Source: Weissella confusa (GTDB lineage Bacteria; Bacillota; Bacilli; Lactobacillales; Lactobacillaceae). From it: a stretch of 64,000 nucleotides of DNA. The stretch spans positions 340,501 through 404,500 of the forward strand of contig CP168942.1 in assembly GCA_041871065.1 (NCBI GenBank), given 5' to 3'. This document shows positions 32,529 through 42,725 of the stretch, in pieces; positions within the stretch are counted from its first letter, which is position 1, and each line of letters starts with the position of its first letter. Under the pieces are notes generated by a model. The model was not told where the DNA came from and did no database searches. It saw only the letters and a list, made by a program, of their open reading frames with translations. Position numbers and translations under genes: made by a program.

Positions 32529-34262
32529 ATGACACAGATTGGACATATCGTAATTGGCTTGATAGTTGTCGTAGCGGCCATTTACTTGATTATCTTTGTC
32601 TCTCAACGATTGACTGCACGCAAGGTAGCTAAGTTGCTTCAGAAGAAGGAACAGTTAGCTGAAATTCCAATGCGTGATCGCTTAGTGAAAGGACGTCAAT
32701 TGAGTTTGACAGGTCAATCACTCAAGCAATTCCAATTGTTAGAGAACAAGTACGGCACACTTGAAACGCAAGGCTTTAATGAAATTGAAAACCAAGCCAA
32801 CAGTGTTCTATTCGAATCACAAGGTTTGAACTTCGTGAAGACGGCACAAGAATTGAAGCAATTGCAACAATTAATTCGTGATGCTGAAATGACGATTGAT
32901 GTTGTTAATCAAGGTTTGTCTGATTTGGAAAAGTTGGACGAAGCACACAAGGCAGCTGTTAAGGAACTTGAAGTTAAGTATCAAGACCTACGTAAGACGT
33001 TGCTGTCACAAAACTTCAGCTTCGGTCCAGCGATTGATAAGTTGGAAGAAATTTTGGGATCATTGGAAGATGATTTCGCTGAGTTTGCCCGTTTGACGGA
33101 AGCCGGGGACCATGCAACGGCCGCTGGTATTTACGAGACGTTGGGGATGGAAACGAACCAACTTGAACAACGCATTGAACAAATTCCAGGTCTATTTAAG
33201 TCTTTGGATGATACATTGCCAGGACAATTAGCAGAATTGCATGAAGCGTATGACAAGATGGCTGCTGAAGGATTCAAGTTCGAAACGGATATTCCAGAAG
33301 AGCTTGAAGAACTTGAAACGCAACGCACAAACGCATTGGACTTGTTGGCTGACTTAACGTTGAAGCAAGTTGCTGAGACGATTGCGCAAATGGAAGCCCG
33401 TACAGAAGTGTTGTACGAAACGTTTGAAAAGGAAGCCAGTTCAGCCCAAGAAGTTTGGGAGAACAATGAGCAATTGACGGCTTACGTTGTTCACAACAAG
33501 CGTCAAAACCACGAGTTGTACATTGAGTTGGATCGCTTGAATCAAGATTTCGTCTTTACAAAGGATGAAGTTGGTCAAGTACGTAGTTGGGAAATCCAGC
33601 TATCGAATGTTTCAGTTAGTTTGGAAGATTTGAAGGCATCGATTTCACAACACGAAGTTGTCTTCTCAAACTTGCTTGAAACGCAACATGGTTTGCGCGA
33701 AGAGCTTGAGCGTATCGAAAAGGAACAAGTTTCAATGTGGGAAGGCTTGAAGGAGCTACCACAATTGGTGCAACAATCACGTAACCGCGTGACGTTGTTG
33801 TCCGACAAGTTGCGTCAAATTCAACGCGCTGTTGAGCGTCAAGGTTTGCCTGGCTTGCCAGACACGTACATGAGCTTCTTCTACGCTGTGAATGATGAAT
33901 TGGGGCGTTTGAAGCAACAACTTGGCTTGTCACGTATTAATGTTGATGATGTTTTGCGTCAACTAAGTATCGTGACGGCTGACTTGGATACGTTGCAAGA
34001 AAACACGGATGCGCTGATTGAGGCTGCGTCGGTAACGGAGCGTTTGGTGCGTAAGGCGTTGTCATATCGCGATAACGCAGATGTGGTTCAAGCCACGCAA
34101 CAAGCTCGTTACTACTATGAAACTGACTTTGACTACACGCGTGCGATGAACACGTTGGGCGCGGTCATTGATCAACAAGAACAAGGTGCGACGGCTCGCC
34201 TTGTTAATGCATACCGCCAAGAGCAAGCAACTTTGCAAGCGGAATTTGCAGAACAACAATAG
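32529..34262 (+). CDS. ezrA: Septation ring formation regulator EzrA
   Basis: 577 residues, close to the family's usual 560 to 575. One N-terminal TM helix (GHIVIGLIVVVAAIYLIIFV, about 5-24) with a tiny outside end, then a long cytoplasmic coiled-coil body of spectrin-like repeats, with the C-terminal patch RKALSYRDNADVVQATQQARYYYETDFDYTRAMNTL, which matches the conserved QNxYRS-type region loosely. EzrA binds FtsZ, limits extra Z-rings and links wall synthesis to division. It is preceded by the DnaA-box cluster and an inverted repeat. A terminator follows. Confidence 0.9.
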   Translation: MTQIGHIVIGLIVVVAAIYLIIFVSQRLTARKVAKLLQKKEQLAEIPMRDRLVKGRQLSLTGQSLKQFQLLENKYGTLETQGFNEIENQANSVLFESQGLNFVKTAQELKQLQQLIRDAEMTIDVVNQGLSDLEKLDEAHKAAVKELEVKYQDLRKTLLSQNFSFGPAIDKLEEILGSLEDDFAEFARLTEAGDHATAAGIYETLGMETNQLEQRIEQIPGLFKSLDDTLPGQLAELHEAYDKMAAEGFKFETDIPEELEELETQRTNALDLLADLTLKQVAETIAQMEARTEVLYETFEKEASSAQEVWENNEQLTAYVVHNKRQNHELYIELDRLNQDFVFTKDEVGQVRSWEIQLSNVSVSLEDLKASISQHEVVFSNLLETQHGLREELERIEKEQVSMWEGLKELPQLVQQSRNRVTLLSDKLRQIQRAVERQGLPGLPDTYMSFFYAVNDELGRLKQQLGLSRINVDDVLRQLSIVTADLDTLQENTDALIEAASVTERLVRKALSYRDNADVVQATQQARYYYETDFDYTRAMNTLGAVIDQQEQGATARLVNAYRQEQATLQAEFAEQQ

Positions 34263-34270
34263 TCCAATCT

Positions 34271-34309
34271 AAACGGTCATCTGATGTGTTATCGGATGGC
34301 CGTTTTTTG
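34271..34309 (+). terminator. Terminator after ezrA
   Basis: AAACGGTCATC...GGATGGCCGTTTTTT hairpin. Confidence 0.87.
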
Positions 34310-34325
34310 AAAAAAGAGGTGTGAG

Positions 34326-34781
34326 ATGATAATGATTTTGAATTGGGTGTTGCCGATTGTGTATGTGGGGTATACAGTTTGGCGCCAATGGCAACCGCGT
34401 CTAATGGAAACAACCTATAAGTTAGATGGATTGGTTTTAGCGATTGGCTTAATAATTGCCGGGACGGCTATCCAAACCGACTGGGTGAATACGAATGCTG
34501 CCGGCTGGTTAATTGTGGGTTTGATAGCAGTGGTATCGATTGGCGTGCTGTCGATTGCGCGAACGCTGTCTGAAGAAATGTGGGTGACCGAAGAGGGTGA
34601 GGTCGCACACCATGCAACGGTTGGTACAGTGGTGTTTTGGATAGCGTCAATCTTGTTAAACGTCGAGAGTGATCAGCTAGTTACTCACAGCGGTGCGTTT
34701 TCTGTGTTGTACCTCGCTCTGGCAGCAATTCTACAAACGAAGTTAACCGAGTGGCGCGCAAGGACTAAACAAGTGAAGTGA
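34326..34781 (+). CDS. Four-TM membrane protein of unknown function
   Basis: 151 residues with spans at about 4-20, 38-56, 60-78 and 100-140 (the last region may hold two). No family firmly recognised; it is broadly like small integral membrane proteins of the DUF4181 sort. An AAGAGGTG site precedes ATG 34326. It follows the ezrA terminator and is followed by a weak hairpin (34785-34815) with T5. Confidence 0.6.
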   Translation: MIMILNWVLPIVYVGYTVWRQWQPRLMETTYKLDGLVLAIGLIIAGTAIQTDWVNTNAAGWLIVGLIAVVSIGVLSIARTLSEEMWVTEEGEVAHHATVGTVVFWIASILLNVESDQLVTHSGAFSVLYLALAAILQTKLTEWRARTKQVK

Positions 34782-34784
34782 TTA

Positions 34785-34815
34785 GGAACGGATCGTTGCA
34801 AAACGGTCCTTTTTC
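34785..34815 (+). terminator. Weak terminator before ThiE-like gene
   Basis: GGAACGG...AAACGGTCC imperfect stem followed by TTTTTC. Confidence 0.45.
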
Positions 34816-34883
34816 TTTGTCGCGTTTCTGCAAAAACTTTATACTTACAAAAGTAAAGAATAACGGATTTTCGGAGGTGTATC

Positions 34884-35597
34884 ATGACATTTAAGGCAGA
34901 ACAATTAGCAAGTACATTGGTGATTGGATCACAATATGTGGACGATGTTGCTGGCTTCGTTGCACAAGCAGTTAAGGCTGGCGTTTCAATGGTAATTTTG
35001 GACGAAGCGCAATTGACTGGGGTGGAAAAGCAAAATTTGGCTGAGTACATTCGTGATGTAACGCGTGCTGCAGATGTTGCCTTCATGATCGCTGACGACG
35101 TTGCTCTTGCAGCTGCAGTTGAGGCTGATGGTGTTTACGTAAGTGACCGTCACCAAGTAAATGACTTGACGGCTCAAGCGCAAGCGGCTGGTTTGTACAC
35201 GGGTGTTTCAATTAACAACCGTACTGAGTTGTTGGAAGAAGAGCCAGCTGGATTGGCCTTCTATAGCGTTAGCCCAGTTTACCCAAGCCGTCACGTGACG
35301 GAAGAAGCACCAATTGAGCACTTGGCTGGTTTGACAACGGTTGTTCAAAACAGTGATTTGCCAGTTGTTGCAATGGGTGGTATCACAGTTGCTCGCTTGA
35401 AGGACATTGTCCGCATGGGTGTTTACGGTGCTGCGGCTATCGACGCATTCGTTGACGCAGATGATTTGGTCGCAGCGGTTGCCGCATTTAACGATACGTT
35501 TGCGGGGATGACGGTGGACCAAGCGTTGGGTAACACACGCTATGGTTTGGCCATCCCAGGCAAGCACACCAACGCCGTTCAAGGTGAACTACACTAA
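34884..35597 (+). CDS. ThiE/TenI-like TIM-barrel protein
   Basis: 237 residues. The (beta/alpha)8 pattern and blocks AADGVYVSDRH-type, FYSVSPVYPSRHV and LPVVAMGGITVARLKDIVRMGVYGAAAIDAF match the thiamine-phosphate synthase/TenI superfamily. Known ThiE enzymes have GPxFxTxTK where this has SPVYPSRHV, so the key Thr/Lys are lost and true TMP synthase activity is doubtful; a TenI-like aminase or isomerase, or another role, is possible. No other thi genes are near. ATG 34884 has TCGGAGGTG. Convergent with the purine permease. Confidence 0.72.
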   Translation: MTFKAEQLASTLVIGSQYVDDVAGFVAQAVKAGVSMVILDEAQLTGVEKQNLAEYIRDVTRAADVAFMIADDVALAAAVEADGVYVSDRHQVNDLTAQAQAAGLYTGVSINNRTELLEEEPAGLAFYSVSPVYPSRHVTEEAPIEHLAGLTTVVQNSDLPVVAMGGITVARLKDIVRMGVYGAAAIDAFVDADDLVAAVAAFNDTFAGMTVDQALGNTRYGLAIPGKHTNAVQGELH

Positions 35598-35610
35598 TAA
35601 CTGATATACT

Positions 35611-35657
35611 AAAACGCCCCCAGATGAGAACTGAACTCATCTGGGGGCGTTATTTTT
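35611..35657. terminator. Bidirectional terminator between ThiE-like gene and purine permease
   Basis: Very strong stem AACGCCCCCAGATGAG...CTCATCTGGGGGCGTT with flanking A and T runs, between convergent genes. Confidence 0.96.
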
Positions 35658-35664
35658 ATAAAAT

Positions 35665-36972
35665 TTAGTGAGCGACGATGAATAGGAACAACATGAAGAT
35701 GAATGCTAGGGCATACATCAATGGGTGAACCTTACCAGCGCGCTTTGTTGCGATCATCATGATTGGGTACAAGATGAATCCCAATGCAATACCGTCAGAA
35801 ATTGAGTACGTCAATGGCATACCAATGACAATCAAGAATGAAGGGGCTGCGATTGCGAAATCATCCCAATCGATGTTACGCAAGTTTTCGGCCATCAACA
35901 CACCAACAACAACCAAAGCTGGGGCTGTTACTTGTGAGGTTACCACCGTCAAAAGTGGTGAGAACATCAAAGCGAAGATGAACAAGATACCTGTTGTGAT
36001 TGATGTCAAACCTGAACGACCACCAACGGCCATACCTGATGAAGACTCAACGTAGGCTGAAGTAGGTGAAGTTCCAAGAATGGCACCTGCCGTCATACCA
36101 ACGGCATCGGCCATCAAAGCACGACCAGCGCGTGGCATCTTGCCGTCCTTCATGAAACCAGCTTGGGTTGCCAAACCGATCATCGTACCAGCAGTGTCAA
36201 AGAATGTCACAATCAAGAACGTCAAAACAACCGTCCACAATTGGAATGTGTTGATGTCCGTGATGTGTGAGATTGATTCACCGAACGTTGGCGCCAATGA
36301 AGGTGCAGCTGAAACAATGTGCGTTGGCAAGTCAATCAAACCTGAGATGATTCCCACGATTGCCGTTAGCACCATACCAATAAAGATAGCGGCTGGGACG
36401 CGTGTGGCAATCAAGATGAACGTCACAATAATTCCGAAGATTGCAAGCAATGATGTACCTGACGTCAAGTGACCAAGTGAGACCATTGTTGATTCGTTGG
36501 CAACGATCAAACCAGCGTTAGCCAATCCGATGAAAGCAATGAACAAACCAATACCAGCTGCAATGGCAACCTTCAAGTCTTGTGGAATCATGTTGATGAT
36601 GGTTTCACGAATCTTGAAGAATGTTAGCAACAAGAAGATGATGGCAGCAATCAAAACACCAGCCATCGCAGTTTGCCAAGGCACCTTCATACCGATTACA
36701 ACAGAGTAAGCGAAGAAGGCGTTTACACCAAGCCCAGGTGCGATAGCGATTGGGTAACGGGCAACTAATCCCATGAAGATTGTTGCGATAGCAGCGGCAA
36801 CACCAGTAGCAGTGAAGACAGCGCCCTTGTCCATCCCAGCGGCTCCCAAAACCGTTGGGTTAACGAACAAAATGTAGGCCATTGAGACAAAAGTCGTCAA
36901 TCCGGCAATTAGCTCAGTACGGAAGTTCGTTCCGAGTTCGCCAAAACGGAAATATTTTGCAACAGAGTTCAT
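35665..36972 (-). CDS. NCS2-family purine base permease (PbuG/AzgA-like)
   Basis: 435 residues with about twelve to fourteen spans, of the AzgA-like hypoxanthine/guanine branch: FRTELIAGLTTFVSMAYILFVNP near the start, GLGVNAFFAYSVV, and the FDTAGTMIGLATQAGFM and GTSPTSAYVESSSGMAVGGRSGLTS blocks. It imports hypoxanthine/guanine (or adenine) for salvage by Hpt. The 230-bp upstream region has three CGAACG/CGTTCG-type motifs (PurR-like). Symbol pbuG is plausible but not certain. Confidence 0.92.
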   Translation of the reverse strand: MNSVAKYFRFGELGTNFRTELIAGLTTFVSMAYILFVNPTVLGAAGMDKGAVFTATGVAAAIATIFMGLVARYPIAIAPGLGVNAFFAYSVVIGMKVPWQTAMAGVLIAAIIFLLLTFFKIRETIINMIPQDLKVAIAAGIGLFIAFIGLANAGLIVANESTMVSLGHLTSGTSLLAIFGIIVTFILIATRVPAAIFIGMVLTAIVGIISGLIDLPTHIVSAAPSLAPTFGESISHITDINTFQLWTVVLTFLIVTFFDTAGTMIGLATQAGFMKDGKMPRAGRALMADAVGMTAGAILGTSPTSAYVESSSGMAVGGRSGLTSITTGILFIFALMFSPLLTVVTSQVTAPALVVVGVLMAENLRNIDWDDFAIAAPSFLIVIGMPLTYSISDGIALGFILYPIMMIATKRAGKVHPLMYALAFIFMLFLFIVAH

Positions 36973-37038
36973 CTGTATCTCCTCAAATAGATAGAATAAA
37001 ATAAGTTCTTTCGTAACAATTTCATAGTTTAGGCGATG

Positions 37039-37115
37039 AAACGTTCGTTGTCAACGAAAATCACGAACGAATGACTAAAGGTAAGTTAAAACTTGCGTAA
37101 AATACGAACGTTTTC
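37039..37115 (-). promoter_or_regulatory. Candidate PurR boxes upstream of purine permease
   Basis: Three related motifs: CGTTCGT (37042-37048), CACGAACGA (37062-37070) and ACGAACG (37104-37110), within 75 bp. On the gene strand the middle one reads GTTCGTGATTTTCG, close to the GTTCGTG-TTTTG seen before purA and bmp copy 2. Confidence 0.5.
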
Positions 37116-37204
37116 AAAATTTGAGCACATTATTAGGCCTAGGTAACGGAAATTGTTAAAATGTAACTGAGAAGAGATATGCCGACGAAGAGGAGGACCG
37201 ACAT

Positions 37205-39787
37205 ATGATATACCAGGAGATGTTAACGCAAGTCATTGAAAAGATGCGTGTTCAACCCGATGCGGGGTTAACCGACGCTCAAGTTCAAGAGGCGCGTCAA
37301 AAATATGGGGATAACCGGTTTGTAGAGCCGCCAAAGGAGGGGCTATTCAAGAAGGTTATTCGGAGTTTGAGTGATATTACAACAATCATTTTGATTATTG
37401 CAGCGGTCATTTCATTGGTGACAACTGTTATTCAAGGGCACGGCGATTACTTTGAGAGTTTCTTGATTATTGCTATTGTTGTCATTAATTCTGTCTTGTC
37501 GATTGTACAAGAGGGACGTGCTGAAAAGGCTTTGGATTCATTGAAGGGCTTAGAGCGCGAAGAAGCCAAGGTTCGTCGTAATGGCGAAACGTTATTTGTA
37601 CCAATGACGGATGTTGTTGTTGGGGATGTTTTGGTCCTTGAAAATGGGGTGAAGATTCCAGCCGATGCGCGTTTGCTTAAGACATCTGATTTACGTGTCG
37701 AAGAATCTGCGTTGACTGGTGAAAGCCAACCAATTGAAAAGGACGAAGATTTTATTACCGGTGAGAGCGTGCCATTGGGTGATCGCTTAAACATGGTTTA
37801 CCGTGGGACAACCATTGTTAATGGGCGAGCCGAAGCGGTTGTTGTGGCAACGGGTATGGAAACCGAAATGGGTAAGATTGCCGGTTTGCTTGGCGCTGAA
37901 GAGCGTGAAATGACACCAATGCAAAAGCGTTTGGCCCAATTGGGTCGTCAATTGACGGTTGTAGCCATTGTCGCAGCATTGATTGTCTTGGTGTTGGGTA
38001 TCATGCAAGGTGACCCAATCATGGAGTTGTTCATGACAGCCGTGTCATTGGCCGTTGCTGTGGTTCCTGAGACACTGATGGTTATCGTTACGATTACGTT
38101 GGCGCTGGGTGTGCAACGAATGGCTGCCCGCCATGCGATTGTGCGTCGTTTGCCAGCGGTTGAAACGTTGGGATCAGCGAGTGTGATTGCATCAGATAAG
38201 ACAGGAACATTGACGCAAAACAAGATGACGGCGCGTCAAGTTTGGGATGCGACCAAAGATGAGGTTGTGCCAGTTGACCAAGTTGATACCGTGCCGGATG
38301 CGCTTCGCTTTGGTGCATTATCAACTAATGTGACGGTGCAAGATGGTCAACTAAGTGGTTTGCCAACAGAAATTGCACTGGTAGCGGGTATTGGTGGTGT
38401 GGATGATTATCGTGCTTTGCAAGCTGAGTATCCGAAGGTTTATGAAATTCCATTCAACTCAACTCGTAAGCGCATGACCACGGTGCACAAGGTAGCGGAG
38501 GGTTACTTGGCGATTACCAAGGGTGCTTTCGATGTCTTACTGCCAAAGTTACCAGCGGATGTTCAAAGTCGTGCAACGGAAATTAACCAACAATTTGGCG
38601 ATCAAGCATTGCGTGTGATTACGGTTGCGATGACTAAGTTGGCAACGATTTCGGCAGAACCAACGGCCGAAGAATTGGAGCAAAACCTACAGTTGCTCGG
38701 ACTGGTTGGTATTATTGATCCGCCACGTCCAGAGTCAGCACAAGCCGTTGCGGAAGCCCGTGCGGCTGGTATTAAGACGGTAATGATTACTGGTGACCAC
38801 GTGGCGACAGCAAGTGCAATTGCCCGTGAAATTGGTATTTTGTTGCCGACGGATAAGGCGTTGACGGGTGCTGAATTGCACGCTATGTCAGATGAGCAGT
38901 TGGATGCAACTGTTCAAGACTATGCCGTCTATGCCCGTGTTACGCCTGAAGACAAGATTCGAATTGTTAAGGCCTGGCAGAAGCGCGGTGATGTGGTGGC
39001 GATGACTGGTGATGGTGTGAACGATGCGCCAGCCTTGAACGCTGCTAATGCCGGGATTGCCATGGGACAAACCGGAACTGATGTTGCCCGTGAGGCGGCT
39101 GATATTGTTTTGACTGACGATAACTTCGCAACAATCGTGCATGCGGTCGAGGAAGGCCGTGGCATTTACGGCAACATCCGAAAGACGATTAACTTCCTGA
39201 TGAGTGCCAACATGTCAGAAATTATCGTGATTGTCATGGCGATGATCTTCGGCTGGGGTAGTCCGTTTATGGCTGCCCAGTTGTTGTTCATTAACTTGGT
39301 ATCTGATGGTTTGCCAGGATTCGCTTTGGCTAAGGAGCCAGCACACGGTGATGTGATGACTGAGAAGCCAATTAACCCGAAGGCCAGCGTATTTGCGCAC
39401 GGATTGGGTATTCGCATTGCGTTTAATGCCATCTTGTTCGCTGTGATTACGCTGTTGGCCCAAGGTTACGGTGTTTGGACGGGCGATGTTGAAGCCGGAC
39501 ACACAATGGCATTCGTTGTATTGTCGATGACGTCAATCTTGCACGTCTTTAACATCCGTAGTGAAAAGTCGATGTTCCGCATCAAGTTTTCAGCAAATCG
39601 TAGTTTGGTGATGATGGCCATCTTGGCTGCGGTCTTGAGTTTGTTGGTTGTGACAGTACCAGTGACGCAAGAGATTTTCCACTTCCACGCCTTGACGACT
39701 GGACAATGGATTATCACCGCAATCTTGTCAGTGATTCCGAATATTGCATGGGAAATCATTAAGATCGTCAACCGTAATAATCACTAA
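37205..39787 (+). CDS. Cation-transporting P-type ATPase (Ca2+-type, P2)
   Basis: 860 residues. Cation_ATPase_N domain, actuator loop ALTGESQPIEK, phosphorylation motif SDKTGTLTQNK (Asp331), nucleotide domain and hinge MTGDGVNDAPALNAANAGIAMG, ten spans in all. Span 4 reads VVPETLMVIVT where SERCA/PMCA have PEGLP; span 6 keeps N-x3-D (FINLVSDGLPG), so a Ca2+ or other divalent ion is likely. It exports the ion with ATP. Strong GAGGAGGA site before ATG 37205. It is divergent from the purine permease and followed by a terminator. Confidence 0.9.
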   Translation: MIYQEMLTQVIEKMRVQPDAGLTDAQVQEARQKYGDNRFVEPPKEGLFKKVIRSLSDITTIILIIAAVISLVTTVIQGHGDYFESFLIIAIVVINSVLSIVQEGRAEKALDSLKGLEREEAKVRRNGETLFVPMTDVVVGDVLVLENGVKIPADARLLKTSDLRVEESALTGESQPIEKDEDFITGESVPLGDRLNMVYRGTTIVNGRAEAVVVATGMETEMGKIAGLLGAEEREMTPMQKRLAQLGRQLTVVAIVAALIVLVLGIMQGDPIMELFMTAVSLAVAVVPETLMVIVTITLALGVQRMAARHAIVRRLPAVETLGSASVIASDKTGTLTQNKMTARQVWDATKDEVVPVDQVDTVPDALRFGALSTNVTVQDGQLSGLPTEIALVAGIGGVDDYRALQAEYPKVYEIPFNSTRKRMTTVHKVAEGYLAITKGAFDVLLPKLPADVQSRATEINQQFGDQALRVITVAMTKLATISAEPTAEELEQNLQLLGLVGIIDPPRPESAQAVAEARAAGIKTVMITGDHVATASAIAREIGILLPTDKALTGAELHAMSDEQLDATVQDYAVYARVTPEDKIRIVKAWQKRGDVVAMTGDGVNDAPALNAANAGIAMGQTGTDVAREAADIVLTDDNFATIVHAVEEGRGIYGNIRKTINFLMSANMSEIIVIVMAMIFGWGSPFMAAQLLFINLVSDGLPGFALAKEPAHGDVMTEKPINPKASVFAHGLGIRIAFNAILFAVITLLAQGYGVWTGDVEAGHTMAFVVLSMTSILHVFNIRSEKSMFRIKFSANRSLVMMAILAAVLSLLVVTVPVTQEIFHFHALTTGQWIITAILSVIPNIAWEIIKIVNRNNH

Positions 39788-39790
39788 TGT

Positions 39791-39824
39791 AAAAGCGATA
39801 TACTTCGGTGTATCGCTTTTTTTT
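39791..39824 (+). terminator. Terminator after P-type ATPase gene
   Basis: AAAAGCGATATAC-ttcg-GTGTATCGCTTTT hairpin with T8. Confidence 0.94.
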
Positions 39825-39970
39825 ATGCACAAAATGTAATGAACGTTATGAAAACACGAATAATTAACAGTGTGAATTAAAAGTAGTCGTCAAAAATCGA
39901 ACTTTAACACGTATGAGTATTGAAACTTCAAATGTTTGTTGATAAAATAGATTTTGTGATAAAACGTTTT

Positions 39971-39998
39971 GAAATGTTCGTGTTTTGCGGATGTTCCA
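39971..39998 (+). promoter_or_regulatory. Candidate PurR box pair before purA
   Basis: Direct repeats ATGTTCG and ATGTTCC, 17 nt apart, the spacing of known PurBox pairs. The first lies in TGTTCGTGTTTTG, identical to a site upstream of the second bmp gene. Confidence 0.55.
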
Positions 39999-40002
39999 GT
40001 AA

Positions 40003-41310
<1,308 letters not shown>

Positions 41311-41314
41311 AAAC

Positions 41315-41851
41315 ATGGAAACAATGACGTTGCAACGGACTGTTTTGGGAACTGAAGAAATCGCTGCGATGGTTGAACGCGTCGCAGCTGAAATCAACGA
41401 TGCAACGGCACATGTTGAGCGACCTGTATTTGTGGGAGTCATGAAGGGTGCCTACATCTGGATGGCTGATTTGCTACGTGCGGTGGGCCGTGACGTTGAA
41501 ACGGATTATATTGATGTGTCGAGTTACGTGGGGGATTCGTCAACTGGTCACATTACGATTCAACGTGATTTGAAGGTTGACCTAGCTGGCCGTACCGTCG
41601 TTATCCTAGATGAAGTGATTGATACGGGATTGACGTTGCGTTATCTAAAGGCTGACTTTGAGAAGCGAGGGGCTGATCAAGTGTTGGTTGCGGTAGCGGT
41701 CGACAAGCGTGATGATGTGTCCGCCGGGGGCATTACACCTGACTTTGTGGGAGCAAAAGTACCAAATGAATTCTTGGTTGGTTATGGCATGGACTATAAC
41801 AACCACCACCGTAACTTGCCATATGTCGCGGTGCTTGAATTGAAGAAGTAA
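41315..41851 (+). CDS. hpt: Hypoxanthine-guanine phosphoribosyltransferase
   Basis: 178 residues. The PRPP-binding motif is VVILDEVIDTGLTL (usually VEDIIDTGLT), with the MKGAYIWMADLLR and DFVGAKVPNEFLVGYGMDYNNHHRNLPYVAVL family blocks. It turns hypoxanthine/guanine into IMP/GMP, taking substrate from the NCS2 permease. ATG 41315 follows an AACGAGGGG site in the end of purA, so translational coupling is likely. A terminator follows. Confidence 0.96.
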   Translation: METMTLQRTVLGTEEIAAMVERVAAEINDATAHVERPVFVGVMKGAYIWMADLLRAVGRDVETDYIDVSSYVGDSSTGHITIQRDLKVDLAGRTVVILDEVIDTGLTLRYLKADFEKRGADQVLVAVAVDKRDDVSAGGITPDFVGAKVPNEFLVGYGMDYNNHHRNLPYVAVLELKK

Positions 41852-41856
41852 GACAT

Positions 41857-41893
41857 AAAGCGACCTGACTGAATAACTAGTCAGGTCGCTTTA
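41857..41893 (+). terminator. Terminator of purA-hpt
   Basis: AAAGCGACCTGAC...GTCAGGTCGCTTT hairpin. Confidence 0.93.
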
Positions 41894-41922
41894 TTGCTTA
41901 CTTTTACACATTTCTATATAAT
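41894..41922 (+). promoter_or_regulatory. Promoter of leader peptide/fusB-type gene
   Basis: -35 TTGCTT (41894-41899), 17-bp spacer, -10 TATAAT (41917-41922); start expected near 41929. Confidence 0.75.
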
Positions 41923-41957
41923 GATTGAACTATCAAAAACGAATGGAGATGATGAAG

Positions 41958-42011
41958 ATGCCAGTATTTGGATCATTATCTGTACGCCGCATGAAGGTTA
42001 AGTCAAATTAA
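41958..42011 (+). CDS. Candidate 17-residue leader peptide (attenuator)
   Basis: MPVFGSLSVRRMKVKSN, with GGAG (41945-41948) 9 nt before ATG 41958; in-frame ATGs at 41943, 41949 and 41952 also exist. It lies between a good promoter and the FusB-like gene. Inside it, TACGCCG (41983-41989) pairs perfectly with CGGCGTA (42022-42028); its TACGC can instead pair with GCGTA overlapping the downstream ribosome site (42057-42061). Known fusB genes are controlled by a leader peptide by translational attenuation, so the layout fits; it is not proven. Confidence 0.5.
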   Translation: MPVFGSLSVRRMKVKSN

Positions 42012-42064
42012 TTGTCATCGCCGGCGTAGTCTGTGCGATGTGTATCTTGAAATGGAGCGTAAAC

Positions 42065-42709
42065 ATGGACAAACAACTACAACCGCACGAATTCGTTGCA
42101 ATCAAAGAACAAGTCATCATCTTGAACAAGGCGTTTAACTCAGTTAACGACAAGAATGTTAAGTCTGTCGTGCAGGCTGATGTTATTGAAACGGTTAAGA
42201 ACATTTTGCCAGACACGGATGTCGCCAATGAGTTCTTGGCGCAATTGCCTGAAATTGCAATGTCGAAGCAACGTGCTGAACATGCGTTTAAGCAACTTGA
42301 AGAATTGGTGACGCCGTTCCCTGAGTTGAGCGCAAATCAACTTGGCAAGTTGTTCAAGAAGGTTAAGAAGCTACCTGAACCTAAGTGGGAAAACATGAAT
42401 CGTCATGAAATGACCTACTTAGGTTGGAATGACAATGGTAGCCAAAAGAAGTACATCGTCGCACCACGCGATGGTAAGTTGGTGGGCATCTATGGTGATT
42501 TCGATCCAAAGCCGTTGAACGGATTGTGTGCCATCTGTCACCAACTAGGAACTGTTTCAATGTTCCTATCAAAGGTGAAGTCACGAGGTGCTGAAGGTAA
42601 TTATACGAAGCGCGGTAATCTTATTTGCCGTGATAGCTCACTTTGCAATGCGCAATTGAGCAGCCTTGACTACCTTGCAAGCTTTGTCGAAACGACGCTT
42701 GTTAAGTAA
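42065..42709 (+). CDS. FusB/FusC-family EF-G-binding protein
   Basis: 214 residues, the same length as FusB (213). An N-terminal helical bundle, then the C-terminal treble-clef zinc finger with Cys155-x2-Cys158 (CAICHQ) and Cys188-x5-Cys194 (CRDSSLC). These proteins bind EF-G on the ribosome and rescue it from fusidic acid stalling. In a lactic acid bacterium this may be a housekeeping homologue. ATG 42065 is chosen because of GGAGCG upstream; an ATG at 42038 lies before it. A promoter and attenuator-like leader precede it and a terminator follows. Confidence 0.85.
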   Translation: MDKQLQPHEFVAIKEQVIILNKAFNSVNDKNVKSVVQADVIETVKNILPDTDVANEFLAQLPEIAMSKQRAEHAFKQLEELVTPFPELSANQLGKLFKKVKKLPEPKWENMNRHEMTYLGWNDNGSQKKYIVAPRDGKLVGIYGDFDPKPLNGLCAICHQLGTVSMFLSKVKSRGAEGNYTKRGNLICRDSSLCNAQLSSLDYLASFVETTLVK

Positions 42710-42725
42710 GAATAGCTAACTAATG

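Noticed and set aside
35759..36472. Plus-strand open frames opposite the purine permease
   Set aside because: They mirror membrane-span codons of the minus-strand permease, lack ribosome sites and have no known family.
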